Part shown: one piece after another, positions 7,637 to 14,603 of the stretch
Layout: each line of letters opens with the position of its first letter
How positions within the stretch are numbered: position 1 is the stretch's first letter
Source of the DNA: Candidatus Cloacimonadota bacterium
GTDB taxonomy: Bacteria; Cloacimonadota; Cloacimonadia; Cloacimonadales; TCS61
DNA length: 17,428 nucleotides
NCBI GenBank assembly: GCA_030596265.1
Contig: JAUVKM010000011.1
Span: forward strand, 1 to 17,428
Reading direction: 5' to 3'
Made by a program: the position numbers and the translations under genes
The notes under the pieces: generated by a model
What the model was told of the DNA's origin: nothing
The model's database searches: none
The model's input: the letters and a program-made list of their open reading frames with translations, nothing else

Positions 7637-7706
7637 GCTAACAAAAGTGCCCACATTCAGATTGAAAGAGAAGCAAGAAGAACGTGGCGTGCTCCAAACA
7701 TTAAGC
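7637..7706 (+). repeat. attC-like imperfect palindrome behind the operon
   Basis: The left arm is gctaac (7637-7642), aaaa, then gtgcccac (7647-7654). The right arm is gtggcgtgctcc (7684-7695) followed by aaacattaagc. This fits the attC order R''-L''-loop-L'-R' at 70 bp, within the known size range. The left arm extends outward as ttct, matching agaa at 142-145. The right core ATTAAGC departs from the GTT consensus by one base. Pairing of the inner arms is only partial. No intergenic function other than a recombination site is suggested. Confidence 0.45.
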
Positions 7707-7796
7707 TTCATTTTGACTCGACATACCTCTCTAGAGAATAGATAATAACTTTTTTATTTGACTTCAATTCAACTACAATAAAATTCAGGAAAGTAA

Positions 7797-7802
7797 TATA
7801 AT
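7797..7802 (+). promoter_or_regulatory. Possible -10 element upstream of yfhO-like gene
   Basis: A perfect TATAAT lies 50 bp before the ATG at 7852, in the AT-rich gap after the cassette. No convincing -35 box is found 16-18 bp upstream, so the call is weak. The rest of 7707-7851 shows only a short palindrome, tctctagaga, at 7728-7737. Confidence 0.25.
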
Positions 7803-7851
7803 CAGAAATGATGAGTTACTTTGGAAATCATAAAAATATCGAGGATATGTT

Positions 7852-10263
7852 ATGGCAAAAAAGAATAAGCAAAAAGCAGTTGAACAAATTGGGATTCTGG
7901 AAAAAGTATTAGAGGGTAAATACAGGCATGTTATTTTTATTAGTTTATTATTCATACTTCTATCTGTGTTCTTCTTCAAGATCGCCTATCAAAATTATGC
8001 ACCTCCGGCAGGTGATACTATCCAATGGCGTTCATCAGCACAAGTTTTAATGGAGTATAATAAAGAACACAAAGATCAGGCGATGTGGAATCCAAACGTA
8101 TTTAGTGGAATGCCTTCGTATCTAATTTCATTCGGTGCAAAATACCCGTTTATTGGTCAGATATACAAACTCACGAATAAAATTATGAACTGGCGAATTT
8201 TGATGCTGTTCATTATGGCATTGGGTATTTATTTATTCATGATATATTTAAAATTTGATCCTATCATCGCCTTCATAAGTGCTATAGCAATGGCTTTATC
8301 GTGTCATTTCCTGGGACTTCTGGAGATCGGGCATAATACCAAATTCAAAGCAGTTGTCTACATCCCCTGGATCATGTTTGCAGTTCATTATTTAAAGGAA
8401 CGACGAAGTATACTTGCTTTGGGAACAACCGCAATAATTCTAATTATACAACTCAGAACTAATCACCCGCAGATTTCTTATTACACTTTTTTAATGATTG
8501 GAATTTACTGGATCGCAAATTTGATCTGGGCTATAAAAGATAAAGAATTAAGATCACACATGATATTTTCAGCTATGTTATTACTGGCATTTGTTATTGC
8601 GTTCATGGCAATTGCACAACCATATTTTTCTTCCTATGAATACGGGCATTACACGATTCGCGGCGGCTCAACCGGATTGAGTACAAGCTATGCAACCAGT
8701 TGGTCGTTTCACCCATTGGAAATTTTAACCTTTGTAAATCCAAGTTTTTTTGGTGGTGTTTCTCCGTTCTATTGGGGTTGGATGCCGTTCACACAAACTT
8801 CAATGTATATGGGAATCATAATTTTACTCTTCGCAATTATTGGAGTACTTTATAATAGAAGCAGAATGGTAATAATATTATTTAGTGTTTCGATATTTAC
8901 ACTATTTCTTTCATTTGGAAGGCATTTGCCATTCTTATCAAATTTTCTACTGGAGTCTTTGCCCGGTTTCAATAAGTTCAGGGTGCCGGCAATGATACTT
9001 GTTCTATTGCAATTTGCAATAGTAATTTTAGCCGGATTTGGGATAAAAGCAATTATTCAGAAAATAAAAGAAGATGATAAAAATTTCTTCGACCTCTTCC
9101 AAAAAATACTCATTGCTGTTTTTGTACTTTTCATTATCTTCCTCGCATTCAGCAGTTCATTGGAAAATCTTGGATTACAGCATTCTGGAGATTCTTCCAA
9201 GTATAACCCTGCACAAATTAAGCAGCTTAAAGTTCTTAGATCAGAAAAACTGATTAATGACGGTATTCAAACTGGACTTTTCTTAATGGCTGGTATGGGA
9301 TTGATCCTGTTAGCTGGAAGAAAGAAAATTAGAAAATATTCATTTTTAATTCTAATTGCAATTCTTGTGATTACCGATCTGCTACTTATTGATAGCAGAT
9401 TCTTGCAAAACGTAACTCCACAACAGAATATCGAAAAAAATTATGAAAAAACAGATGCCGATAAATTCCTTCTGCAAGATTCGGAAAACTTTCGGATCTA
9501 TCCGCTTGCCAGAGAATTTGGACAGAATAGCTGGGCATATTATCATCAAACGATCGGTGGATATCATGGTGCAAAATTGAAGAGATATCAAGAAATAATC
9601 GAGAATTGTTTAAATGCAGAATTCCTAGATCGGATCCCGATAAACTGGAATATTGTGAATATGCTTAATGCAAAATATGTGATCTTCACTCAAAAATTAC
9701 CCTTGGATAATTTAGAATATGCATATTATGATAGAAAGCAAAAACAAACAGTATATTTGAATAATACATATCTTCCAAGAGCCTGGTTTGTGAATAATAC
9801 AGAACTCATAACGAATAAAAAGGCGATCTGGAAAAAACTGAATGATCCCGAATTCTCTCCGGCAGAAACTGCTATTGTAGAAAAAGAAGTTCCCGCAATT
9901 TATGTTCCTATAGAATCTTCTGTTACTCTAACAGGATTTGGTCTTCATAACTTAAAATTCAATGTGGTTACAGACACGACTTCGTTCCTAACAATTAGTG
10001 AAATTTATTATCCTGCCGGCTGGAAAGCGTTCATTGATGGAGAAGAAACTGAAATATTTTCAACAAATTATATTCTGCGTGGTGTTGTTGTTCCAAAAGG
10101 TGAACACGTAGTAGAAATGAGGTTTAAGTCCAGCACATATTCATGGAGTTTATGGCTCAGTCTTATCGGATTGATTTTGGCAGTATTTATCTTTCTAATT
10201 GGGCTCTATATTTACATCCGCTCAAATTATCAAGGAAAAACCGTCTATGTCCTCAAAGAATAA
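7852..10263 (+). CDS. YfhO family polytopic membrane protein
   Basis: An 803-residue integral membrane protein of the YfhO family, a GT-C-like group that in Firmicutes is linked to sugar addition to cell-envelope polymers; its role in this type of organism is not established. After a basic N-terminal tail, about 13 hydrophobic helices run from residue 23 to about 515. They are followed by a soluble, probably periplasmic domain and one final helix (about 770-793). The C-terminal domain shows the family signature YYPAGWKAFIDGEE, with NYILRGVVVPKGEH and EMRFKSS just before the last helix. The external loop after the first helix holds QWRSSAQVL and FSGMPSY, also typical. Length is normal. A gagga element precedes the ATG. 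Its end overlaps the methyltransferase start by 17 bp. Confidence 0.85.
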   Translation: MAKKNKQKAVEQIGILEKVLEGKYRHVIFISLLFILLSVFFFKIAYQNYAPPAGDTIQWRSSAQVLMEYNKEHKDQAMWNPNVFSGMPSYLISFGAKYPFIGQIYKLTNKIMNWRILMLFIMALGIYLFMIYLKFDPIIAFISAIAMALSCHFLGLLEIGHNTKFKAVVYIPWIMFAVHYLKERRSILALGTTAIILIIQLRTNHPQISYYTFLMIGIYWIANLIWAIKDKELRSHMIFSAMLLLAFVIAFMAIAQPYFSSYEYGHYTIRGGSTGLSTSYATSWSFHPLEILTFVNPSFFGGVSPFYWGWMPFTQTSMYMGIIILLFAIIGVLYNRSRMVIILFSVSIFTLFLSFGRHLPFLSNFLLESLPGFNKFRVPAMILVLLQFAIVILAGFGIKAIIQKIKEDDKNFFDLFQKILIAVFVLFIIFLAFSSSLENLGLQHSGDSSKYNPAQIKQLKVLRSEKLINDGIQTGLFLMAGMGLILLAGRKKIRKYSFLILIAILVITDLLLIDSRFLQNVTPQQNIEKNYEKTDADKFLLQDSENFRIYPLAREFGQNSWAYYHQTIGGYHGAKLKRYQEIIENCLNAEFLDRIPINWNIVNMLNAKYVIFTQKLPLDNLEYAYYDRKQKQTVYLNNTYLPRAWFVNNTELITNKKAIWKKLNDPEFSPAETAIVEKEVPAIYVPIESSVTLTGFGLHNLKFNVVTDTTSFLTISEIYYPAGWKAFIDGEETEIFSTNYILRGVVVPKGEHVVEMRFKSSTYSWSLWLSLIGLILAVFIFLIGLYIYIRSNYQGKTVYVLKE

Positions 10264-10954
10264 ACTTTATGTTGTAGCCACACATATTGGGAATCCCGAT
10301 GATATAACATTAAGAGCCATCAAGGTTCTTAAAAGTGTTGATTTTGTGGTTTGTGAGGAATTTAAAGTAGGAAGCAGATTATTAAAGGGTTATGATATAA
10401 AAAAACCTCTAGAACTTTTAAATGAACATAACGAAAATGAACAAACACAAGTAATTCTGGATAGATTGGTTATGAATGGTGAAACTGCTGCAATGATAAG
10501 CGATGCAGGAACTCCACTCTTTGCAGATCCCGGTAATAATTTGGTTTGGCATTGCCACCAAAACGGAGTAGATGTAGTTCCAGTTCCAGGTGTATCATCC
10601 ATAATGGCAGCACTAATGGTTAGCGGACTTAAGCTTGAACAATTTTTATATTATGGCTTTTTGCCAGCTAACAAAGATGAACGCAAACGAGCAATAAAAC
10701 GCCTTCCCAACAATTATGATCTGGTCTTCCTGGAAACTCCCTACCGGCTTAAACAGCTTTTGGCTGACATGAAAAAGATATTAGGTGCGAATAGGCAGGC
10801 AATAATTGCTTATAAACTTACACAACCAAATGAGAAAATATTTTGGGGAAGCTTGCAAGACCTTACTACCATGACACAGGAACTTCCAAAAGGTGAATTT
10901 GTTTTTATTCTAAGAAAAATCGAAATAACTAAAAGGAGAAAATATGCGAGATAA
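10247..10954 (+). CDS. RsmI-like SAM-dependent methyltransferase, short divergent form
   Basis: A 235-residue tetrapyrrole-methylase-fold protein close to RsmI, which 2'-O-methylates C1402 of 16S rRNA. It keeps LYVVATHIGNPDDI at the N terminus, HNENEQ, SDAGTPLFADPG, VPGVSSIMAAL and YYGFLPANKDER. Canonical RsmI has an AEDTR segment where this has CEEFKVGSR, and it carries an extra C-terminal domain of about 45 residues that is missing here. It may therefore be a short RsmI or a paralogue with another substrate. The ATG at 10247 is chosen over an upstream TTG because aagga precedes it and the protein then begins just before the family's first strand. It overlaps the yfhO-like gene by 17 bp and the lipid kinase by 11 bp, implying coupled translation. 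Confidence 0.8.
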   Translation: MSSKNKLYVVATHIGNPDDITLRAIKVLKSVDFVVCEEFKVGSRLLKGYDIKKPLELLNEHNENEQTQVILDRLVMNGETAAMISDAGTPLFADPGNNLVWHCHQNGVDVVPVPGVSSIMAALMVSGLKLEQFLYYGFLPANKDERKRAIKRLPNNYDLVFLETPYRLKQLLADMKKILGANRQAIIAYKLTQPNEKIFWGSLQDLTTMTQELPKGEFVFILRKIEITKRRKYAR

Positions 10955-11840
10955 AAAATGGTTTTTCATTGTTAACTCAACTGCCGGAAGAGGTAAGACC
11001 GGTAAAAAGATAAGTAACCTGGTTACAACCTTAAGTAAATACAAAATCGATTTTGAAATTGAATTGACAAAAGCGCCACAACATGCGATCCAACTCGCCA
11101 AAGATGCAATAAAAAAAGGATTTCACAATATTATTTCCGTTGGTGGAGACGGCACATTGAATGAGGTAGTTAATGGAGTAATGCACTCAGGGAAATCGGA
11201 GGAAGTAAATGTGGGAATCATACCGGAAGGTGGCGGGAACGATTTTGCAACAGGTTTCAATCTGTCTTCTAAAATAGATAAAGCTATAGAGATTCTACAA
11301 AGATTAAATACAAAAAAAATTGATGTGGGCAAGATCGAAGACAGATATTTCATCAACGCTTTGGGAATTGGGTTTGATGCCAGGGCAGCCCAGATCTCGA
11401 ATAAGATCAAACATTTGAATGGTTTACCAAGATATCTTCTTGCTGTAATAAAAGCATTGGTTTCTTTAAAACCATTTGAAGCTGAAGTGAAATTGGATAA
11501 TTATACTTATAATTCACCCTTTCTGCTAATTGCTATTGGGAATGGGAAATATACCGGAGGTGGATTTCTATTAACACCAGAAGCTATAGTAGACGATGGC
11601 TTTCTGGATATCTGTTTTATCAAAACGATTACACGTAGAAGAATTCTATCTTTGCTTCCATCTGCGATTAAGGGTAAGCATTTAAAAGAACCGGAAGTAG
11701 ATCTTAAGCAGAGCAAAACCATAGAAGTAATTACCAAAACACCATTACCTTTTTATACAGACGGTGAACTCCCTAAACTAAAAAATCCGCTTCATTTCAA
11801 AATTGAACTGTTACCAAAAAAGTTGAATTTGATTTGTTAA
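10944..11840 (+). CDS. Diacylglycerol kinase family lipid kinase (DagK/YegS type)
   Basis: A 298-residue soluble lipid kinase, predicted to phosphorylate diacylglycerol or a related lipid at the inner face of the membrane. The nucleotide-binding signature ISVGGDGTLNEVVNG has GGDGT at residues 67-71, followed by IPEGGGNDFA, where many relatives have GTGNDFA. The C-terminal beta domain shows GNGKYTGGGFLLTPEA, DDGFLDI and the terminal YTDGE motif. Length is normal. A strong ribosome binding site (aaaggag, about 10930-10936) lies inside the methyltransferase gene. The three overlapping genes 7852-11840 form an envelope/housekeeping run. The gene ends just before the first REP unit. Confidence 0.9.
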   Translation: MRDKKWFFIVNSTAGRGKTGKKISNLVTTLSKYKIDFEIELTKAPQHAIQLAKDAIKKGFHNIISVGGDGTLNEVVNGVMHSGKSEEVNVGIIPEGGGNDFATGFNLSSKIDKAIEILQRLNTKKIDVGKIEDRYFINALGIGFDARAAQISNKIKHLNGLPRYLLAVIKALVSLKPFEAEVKLDNYTYNSPFLLIAIGNGKYTGGGFLLTPEAIVDDGFLDICFIKTITRRRILSLLPSAIKGKHLKEPEVDLKQSKTIEVITKTPLPFYTDGELPKLKNPLHFKIELLPKKLNLIC

Positions 11841-11844
11841 ATAG

Positions 11845-11963
11845 TTGTATCGAGTCGTAAGGAAGTATGACGACGACTCGAGATGAACAAACATTGCAAA
11901 TGATTGAAACCTTAGCAATAGTTAAATGTATCGCTTCGACTCGTCGTAACCTTACGAGTCGAA
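11845..11963 (+). repeat. Two-part REP unit, left of RAYT gene
   Basis: Two hairpins make up the unit. The first (11851-11880) has an 8-bp perfect stem, cgagtcgt with acgactcg, and a 14-base loop. The second (11935-11963) has a 10-bp perfect stem, ttcgactcgt with acgagtcgaa, and a 9-base loop. Between them is a spacer of 54 bases without obvious structure. A matching unit follows the transposase at 12562-12645. This is the arrangement expected of REP elements mobilised by the enclosed RAYT. Confidence 0.85.
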
Positions 11964-11981
11964 ACAAAATGAGAGGTTCGA

Positions 11982-12557
11982 ATGCGTTGTCCAAAAGAAT
12001 TTTTTATTAAAGGAGAATATTTTCATATTTACAATCGTACAATAGCTCCATATAAATTATTCAATGAAGAAAACGATTATAGATGGTTTCAGAAAAAAAT
12101 CGAAGAGAAAATAAAGATTTATCCAGCTACGGTTATTGCATACTGTTTAATGCCAAACCATTTCCATTTTCTTATCAAACAGGAAAGTGAGAAACCAATT
12201 TATCGCATTTTTAATGATACCTTATCATCTTATGTTAGACATTATAACTTCAAATATTTGAGAAGAGGATCACTATTTGAGGGACATCTACAACATGTAC
12301 ATATTAAAGAAAATAATTATTTCGCTTATTTATGTCAATACATCCATTATAATCCAAAGAAAGCTGGTCTTGTTGATTCATTAGAAGATTGGGAATTTTC
12401 TAATTATCTGGAATGGATCGGTAAAAGAAATAATAAAATGTTCGATGTAAAAATTCTTAAAATCTACTTTAATAGTTTTGAAGATTATAAAATTAACATA
12501 ATGGAACATGATAAATATGTAAATAAGCAGCAACTTAGAAGTTTGTTAATTGATTAA
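11982..12557 (+). CDS. REP-associated tyrosine transposase (RAYT, Y1/HUH type)
   Basis: A 191-residue Y1-family single-strand DNA transposase of the REP-associated type. The metal-binding HUH motif is in CLMPNHFHFL (H60 and H62). The catalytic Tyr is most likely Y120 in LCQYIHYNPKKAGLV, a typical RAYT segment. The fold elements around it, GEYFHIYNRTI at the N terminus and RRGSLFEGH before the Tyr helix, also match. Length is normal. The ATG follows gagagg. Matching two-part REP units bracket the gene, so it probably processes those hairpins. It lies between the lipid kinase and rarA in the same direction and appears intact. Confidence 0.9.
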   Translation: MRCPKEFFIKGEYFHIYNRTIAPYKLFNEENDYRWFQKKIEEKIKIYPATVIAYCLMPNHFHFLIKQESEKPIYRIFNDTLSSYVRHYNFKYLRRGSLFEGHLQHVHIKENNYFAYLCQYIHYNPKKAGLVDSLEDWEFSNYLEWIGKRNNKMFDVKILKIYFNSFEDYKINIMEHDKYVNKQQLRSLLID

Positions 12558-12561
12558 TAAA

Positions 12562-12645
12562 TTGTATCAAGTCGTAAGGAAGTATGACGATGGCTAAAGA
12601 TGAGCATGAGAGATCGCTTCGACTCGTCGTAACCTTACGAGTCGA
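12562..12645 (+). repeat. Two-part REP unit, right of RAYT gene
   Basis: The first 29 bases (12562-12590) match 11845-11873 at 28 of 29 positions. The last 33 (12613-12645) match 11930-11962 exactly. The spacer is only 22 bases and unrelated to the left copy. The second hairpin is intact (stem 12619-12627 with 12637-12645). The first has lost its 3' arm, since atggctaa replaces the complementary bases. Confidence 0.85.
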
Positions 12646-12662
12646 TACTTAATAGGAGCAAT

Positions 12663-13970
12663 ATGTCTGATCAAATATCATTATTTTCAGAAGAGAAAAC
12701 ACCAACCAATATTCCATTAGCAGAAAAAATACGTCCTAATAAAATTGAAGAGATAATAGGACAGAATGATATAATGAAAGATGGTTCTCAGTTACGGAAT
12801 ATGATCGAAAACGATAATTACAGTTCCTTTATTTTATGGGGTCCACCCGGAACCGGTAAGACAACAATTGCTCGATTGATCGAGAGGAAAACAAAATCTA
12901 GATTTATATCTTTTAGCGCGGTACTTTCAAGTATAAAAGATGTAAAACTAGTTATGAAAGAAGCAGAATTTACACTCAATACAAAGAATAAAAGTACAAT
13001 TTTATTCATCGATGAGATCCATAGATTTAACAAAGCTCAACAGGATGCATTCCTTCATTATTTAGAATCTGGTGCTGTTATTTTAATTGGTGCTACAACC
13101 GAAAATCCTTCTTTTGAAATTATCTCGGCGCTGCTTTCCCGCTGCAATGTTTTTGTATTGAATCAGCTTTCTGATGAAGATATTTCGCTAATTATTAAGC
13201 GCGCAATGAAAGAGATAAATGTAGAAGTAGAATTTGAAGAAAATTGCATTCCCTACATTGCAGAACTTTGTGGAGGTGACGCTCGTAAAGCCTTGAATTA
13301 TCTTGAAAGTATCATTAAAAATTCAAAAGGCAAAGAGAAGATCGATATTGAATTTATTTCTAATATTCTCAGTCGAAAAGCAATGTTCTATGATAAGGAC
13401 AGAGAGGAACATTATAATGTTATCTCAGCCTTGCATAAATCTTTGCGGGGAAGTGATCCTCAAGCCGGATTATATTGGCTTGCCAGAATGCTGGAAGCTG
13501 GAGAAGACCCAATGTATGTGGCTCGCCGTTTGGTGCGATTTGCTTCCGAAGATATTGGTCTTTCCGATCCAAATGCACTGGTTCAGGCAATTGCTGCCAA
13601 AGATGCGTGTCATTTTTTGGGAATGCCGGAAGCAAATACTGCGCTGGCGCAGTTGGTGGTCTATTTGGCCACTGCACCAAAAAGCAACGCACTTTATGCA
13701 GGTTATAAAAAGGCAGCTGATGATGCCAGAAAAACAAGTCATCTTGGTGTTCCGCTTCATATAAGAAATGCACCTACAAAATTAATGAAAGATCTGGATT
13801 ACGGTAAAGATTATAAATACGATCACATGGAAGAAAATGCTTACAGTTATCAGAAATATTTCCCTGATAAAATGGATGAAAAAAAATATTATAAACCATC
13901 AAAATTCGGTTATGAAAAAGAGGTGCAAAAGCGGCTTGACTGGTGGAAAAAATTAAGAGATGAAAAATAA
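12663..13970 (+). CDS. rarA: Replication-associated recombination protein A (RarA/MgsA)
   Basis: A 435-residue AAA+ ATPase of the RarA/MgsA/WRNIP1 family, which acts at stalled replication forks and single-strand gaps with SSB. The N terminus has a SDQISLF segment and PLAEKIRP. Walker A is GPPGTGKT at residues 60-67. Walker B is FIDEIHRFNKAQQDAFL with D117/E118. Sensor 1 is GATTENPSFEI. The C-terminal tetramerisation region shows LARMLEAGEDPMYVARRLVRFASEDIGL and, later, HLRNAP-like HIRNAPTKLMK and YGKDYKYDH. All landmarks are conserved and length is normal. The start follows taggag. It sits between two unrelated RAYT genes and is separated from the upstream one by a REP unit. Confidence 0.95.
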   Translation: MSDQISLFSEEKTPTNIPLAEKIRPNKIEEIIGQNDIMKDGSQLRNMIENDNYSSFILWGPPGTGKTTIARLIERKTKSRFISFSAVLSSIKDVKLVMKEAEFTLNTKNKSTILFIDEIHRFNKAQQDAFLHYLESGAVILIGATTENPSFEIISALLSRCNVFVLNQLSDEDISLIIKRAMKEINVEVEFEENCIPYIAELCGGDARKALNYLESIIKNSKGKEKIDIEFISNILSRKAMFYDKDREEHYNVISALHKSLRGSDPQAGLYWLARMLEAGEDPMYVARRLVRFASEDIGLSDPNALVQAIAAKDACHFLGMPEANTALAQLVVYLATAPKSNALYAGYKKAADDARKTSHLGVPLHIRNAPTKLMKDLDYGKDYKYDHMEENAYSYQKYFPDKMDEKKYYKPSKFGYEKEVQKRLDWWKKLRDEK

Positions 13971-13973
13971 TTC

Positions 13974-14021
13974 GTAAAGACACAATATCTTGCAACAGTA
14001 AAGACGCAACATCTTGCGTCT
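13974..14021 (+). repeat. Tandem degenerate palindromes before second RAYT
   Basis: Two 24-base units adjoin exactly, at 13974-13997 and 13998-14021, both starting gtaaagac and sharing atcttgc. The second forms a clean hairpin: agacgcaa (14002-14009) with ttgcgtct (14014-14021) and a loop of four. The first has decayed arms. The arm agacgcaa is the same as in the palindromes inside the next gene. Confidence 0.8.
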
Positions 14022-14031
14022 CTAATAAAAT

Positions 14032-14565
14032 ATGAACTATAAAAATAAATATCGAATTGAAACAACCCGTTTGCCATCATGGAATTATGGAGCAAATGCC
14101 CCGTATTTTGTGACAATATGCACAAAAAACAAAGATAATTTCTTTGGTAAAATCATAAATAATTGTGTTAAATTTTCACCAATTGGAGAAATCGCACAGA
14201 AATACTGGTTAGATATTCCCAAACATTTCCCTTTTGTAGAATTGGATAAATTTATAGTCATGCCAAATCATGTTCATGGAATCATTGTGATCAACAAACC
14301 TGTGGAGACGCAAAATTTTGCGTCTCAAAACCAAATCAACAAATTAGAGACGCAAAATTTTGCGTCTCTACAAAAGAACAAATTTGGGCCACAATCACAG
14401 AATTTAGCATCGATTGTTCGTGGATTTAAATCTGGCGTTAAAACATATGCAACAAAAAACAACATTGAATTTGCATGGCAATCAAGATATTATGATCACA
14501 TAATTAGGAATTATGAATCTTGGGAAAAAATCCGTCAATATATTCAACAAAATCCGAATACTTGA
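14032..14565 (+). CDS. Second REP-associated transposase with palindromes in its coding sequence
   Basis: A 177-residue Y1/HUH transposase of a RAYT subgroup different from the one at 11982. Recognisable parts are the N-terminal TRLPSWNYGANAPYFVTICTKN, the HUH motif in VMPNHVHGIIV (H80 and H82), and the C-terminal YYDHIIRNYESWEKIRQYI, where the likely catalytic Tyr is Y170. Residues 92-98 and 106-112 both read ETQNFAS; each is encoded by a perfect 22-base palindrome, so this linker was built by in-frame element insertion. The segment falls between the HUH strand and the Tyr helix, where variation is tolerated. The protein stops soon after QQNPN, slightly earlier than many relatives. No good ribosome binding site is visible before the ATG. 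Confidence 0.85.
   Translation: MNYKNKYRIETTRLPSWNYGANAPYFVTICTKNKDNFFGKIINNCVKFSPIGEIAQKYWLDIPKHFPFVELDKFIVMPNHVHGIIVINKPVETQNFASQNQINKLETQNFASLQKNKFGPQSQNLASIVRGFKSGVKTYATKNNIEFAWQSRYYDHIIRNYESWEKIRQYIQQNPNT
14305..14326 (+). repeat. Perfect 22-bp palindrome within RAYT gene, copy 1
   Basis: gagacgcaaaa followed directly by its exact reverse complement. Inserted in frame, it encodes ETQNFAS. The arm is the same as in the hairpin before the gene. Confidence 0.9.
14345..14370 (+). repeat. Perfect 26-bp palindrome within RAYT gene, copy 2
   Basis: The same 22-base core at 14347-14368, with symmetry extended by two bases on each side (ta and ta). It lies 18 bases after copy 1. Confidence 0.9.
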
Positions 14566-14603
14566 GTAGATGATGAATATCAGATTTAGGAGCAATTCGT
14601 AAA

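Larger units (their letters stand above)
137..7700 (+). mobile_element. Candidate integron-type gene cassette carrying the Hsp70/AAA+/radical-SAM operon
   Basis: The segment begins with ttagcagaa (137-145), right after the G of a GTT core. It ends within an attC-like palindrome whose left arm is ttctgctaac (7633-7642). In an integron cassette the 5' end supplies the last bases of R' once the cassette is circular, so it must be complementary to the left arm of its own attC. That relation holds here over nine consecutive bases. All genes point the same way with the site behind the last one, as in cassettes, and base composition is more AT-rich than in the genes to the right. Against it: no integrase is in the window, the right core at 7700 has A where G is expected, and the size is far above usual cassette length. 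Confidence 0.4.

Noticed and set aside
7713..7725. tttgactcgacat as another copy of the REP family found around 11851
   Set aside because: Only a short cgactcg-like overlap is shared, and no hairpin partner or adjoining conserved bases are present.
13303..13773. Several open frames of 77-153 codons on both strands within rarA
   Set aside because: They overlap a well-conserved gene with all AAA+ motifs, show no family features and lack plausible ribosome binding sites. They are shadows of rarA codon use.
14566..14603. Bidirectional terminator between the convergent second RAYT and LOG genes
   Set aside because: The 38-base gap contains no convincing stem-loop or T run.
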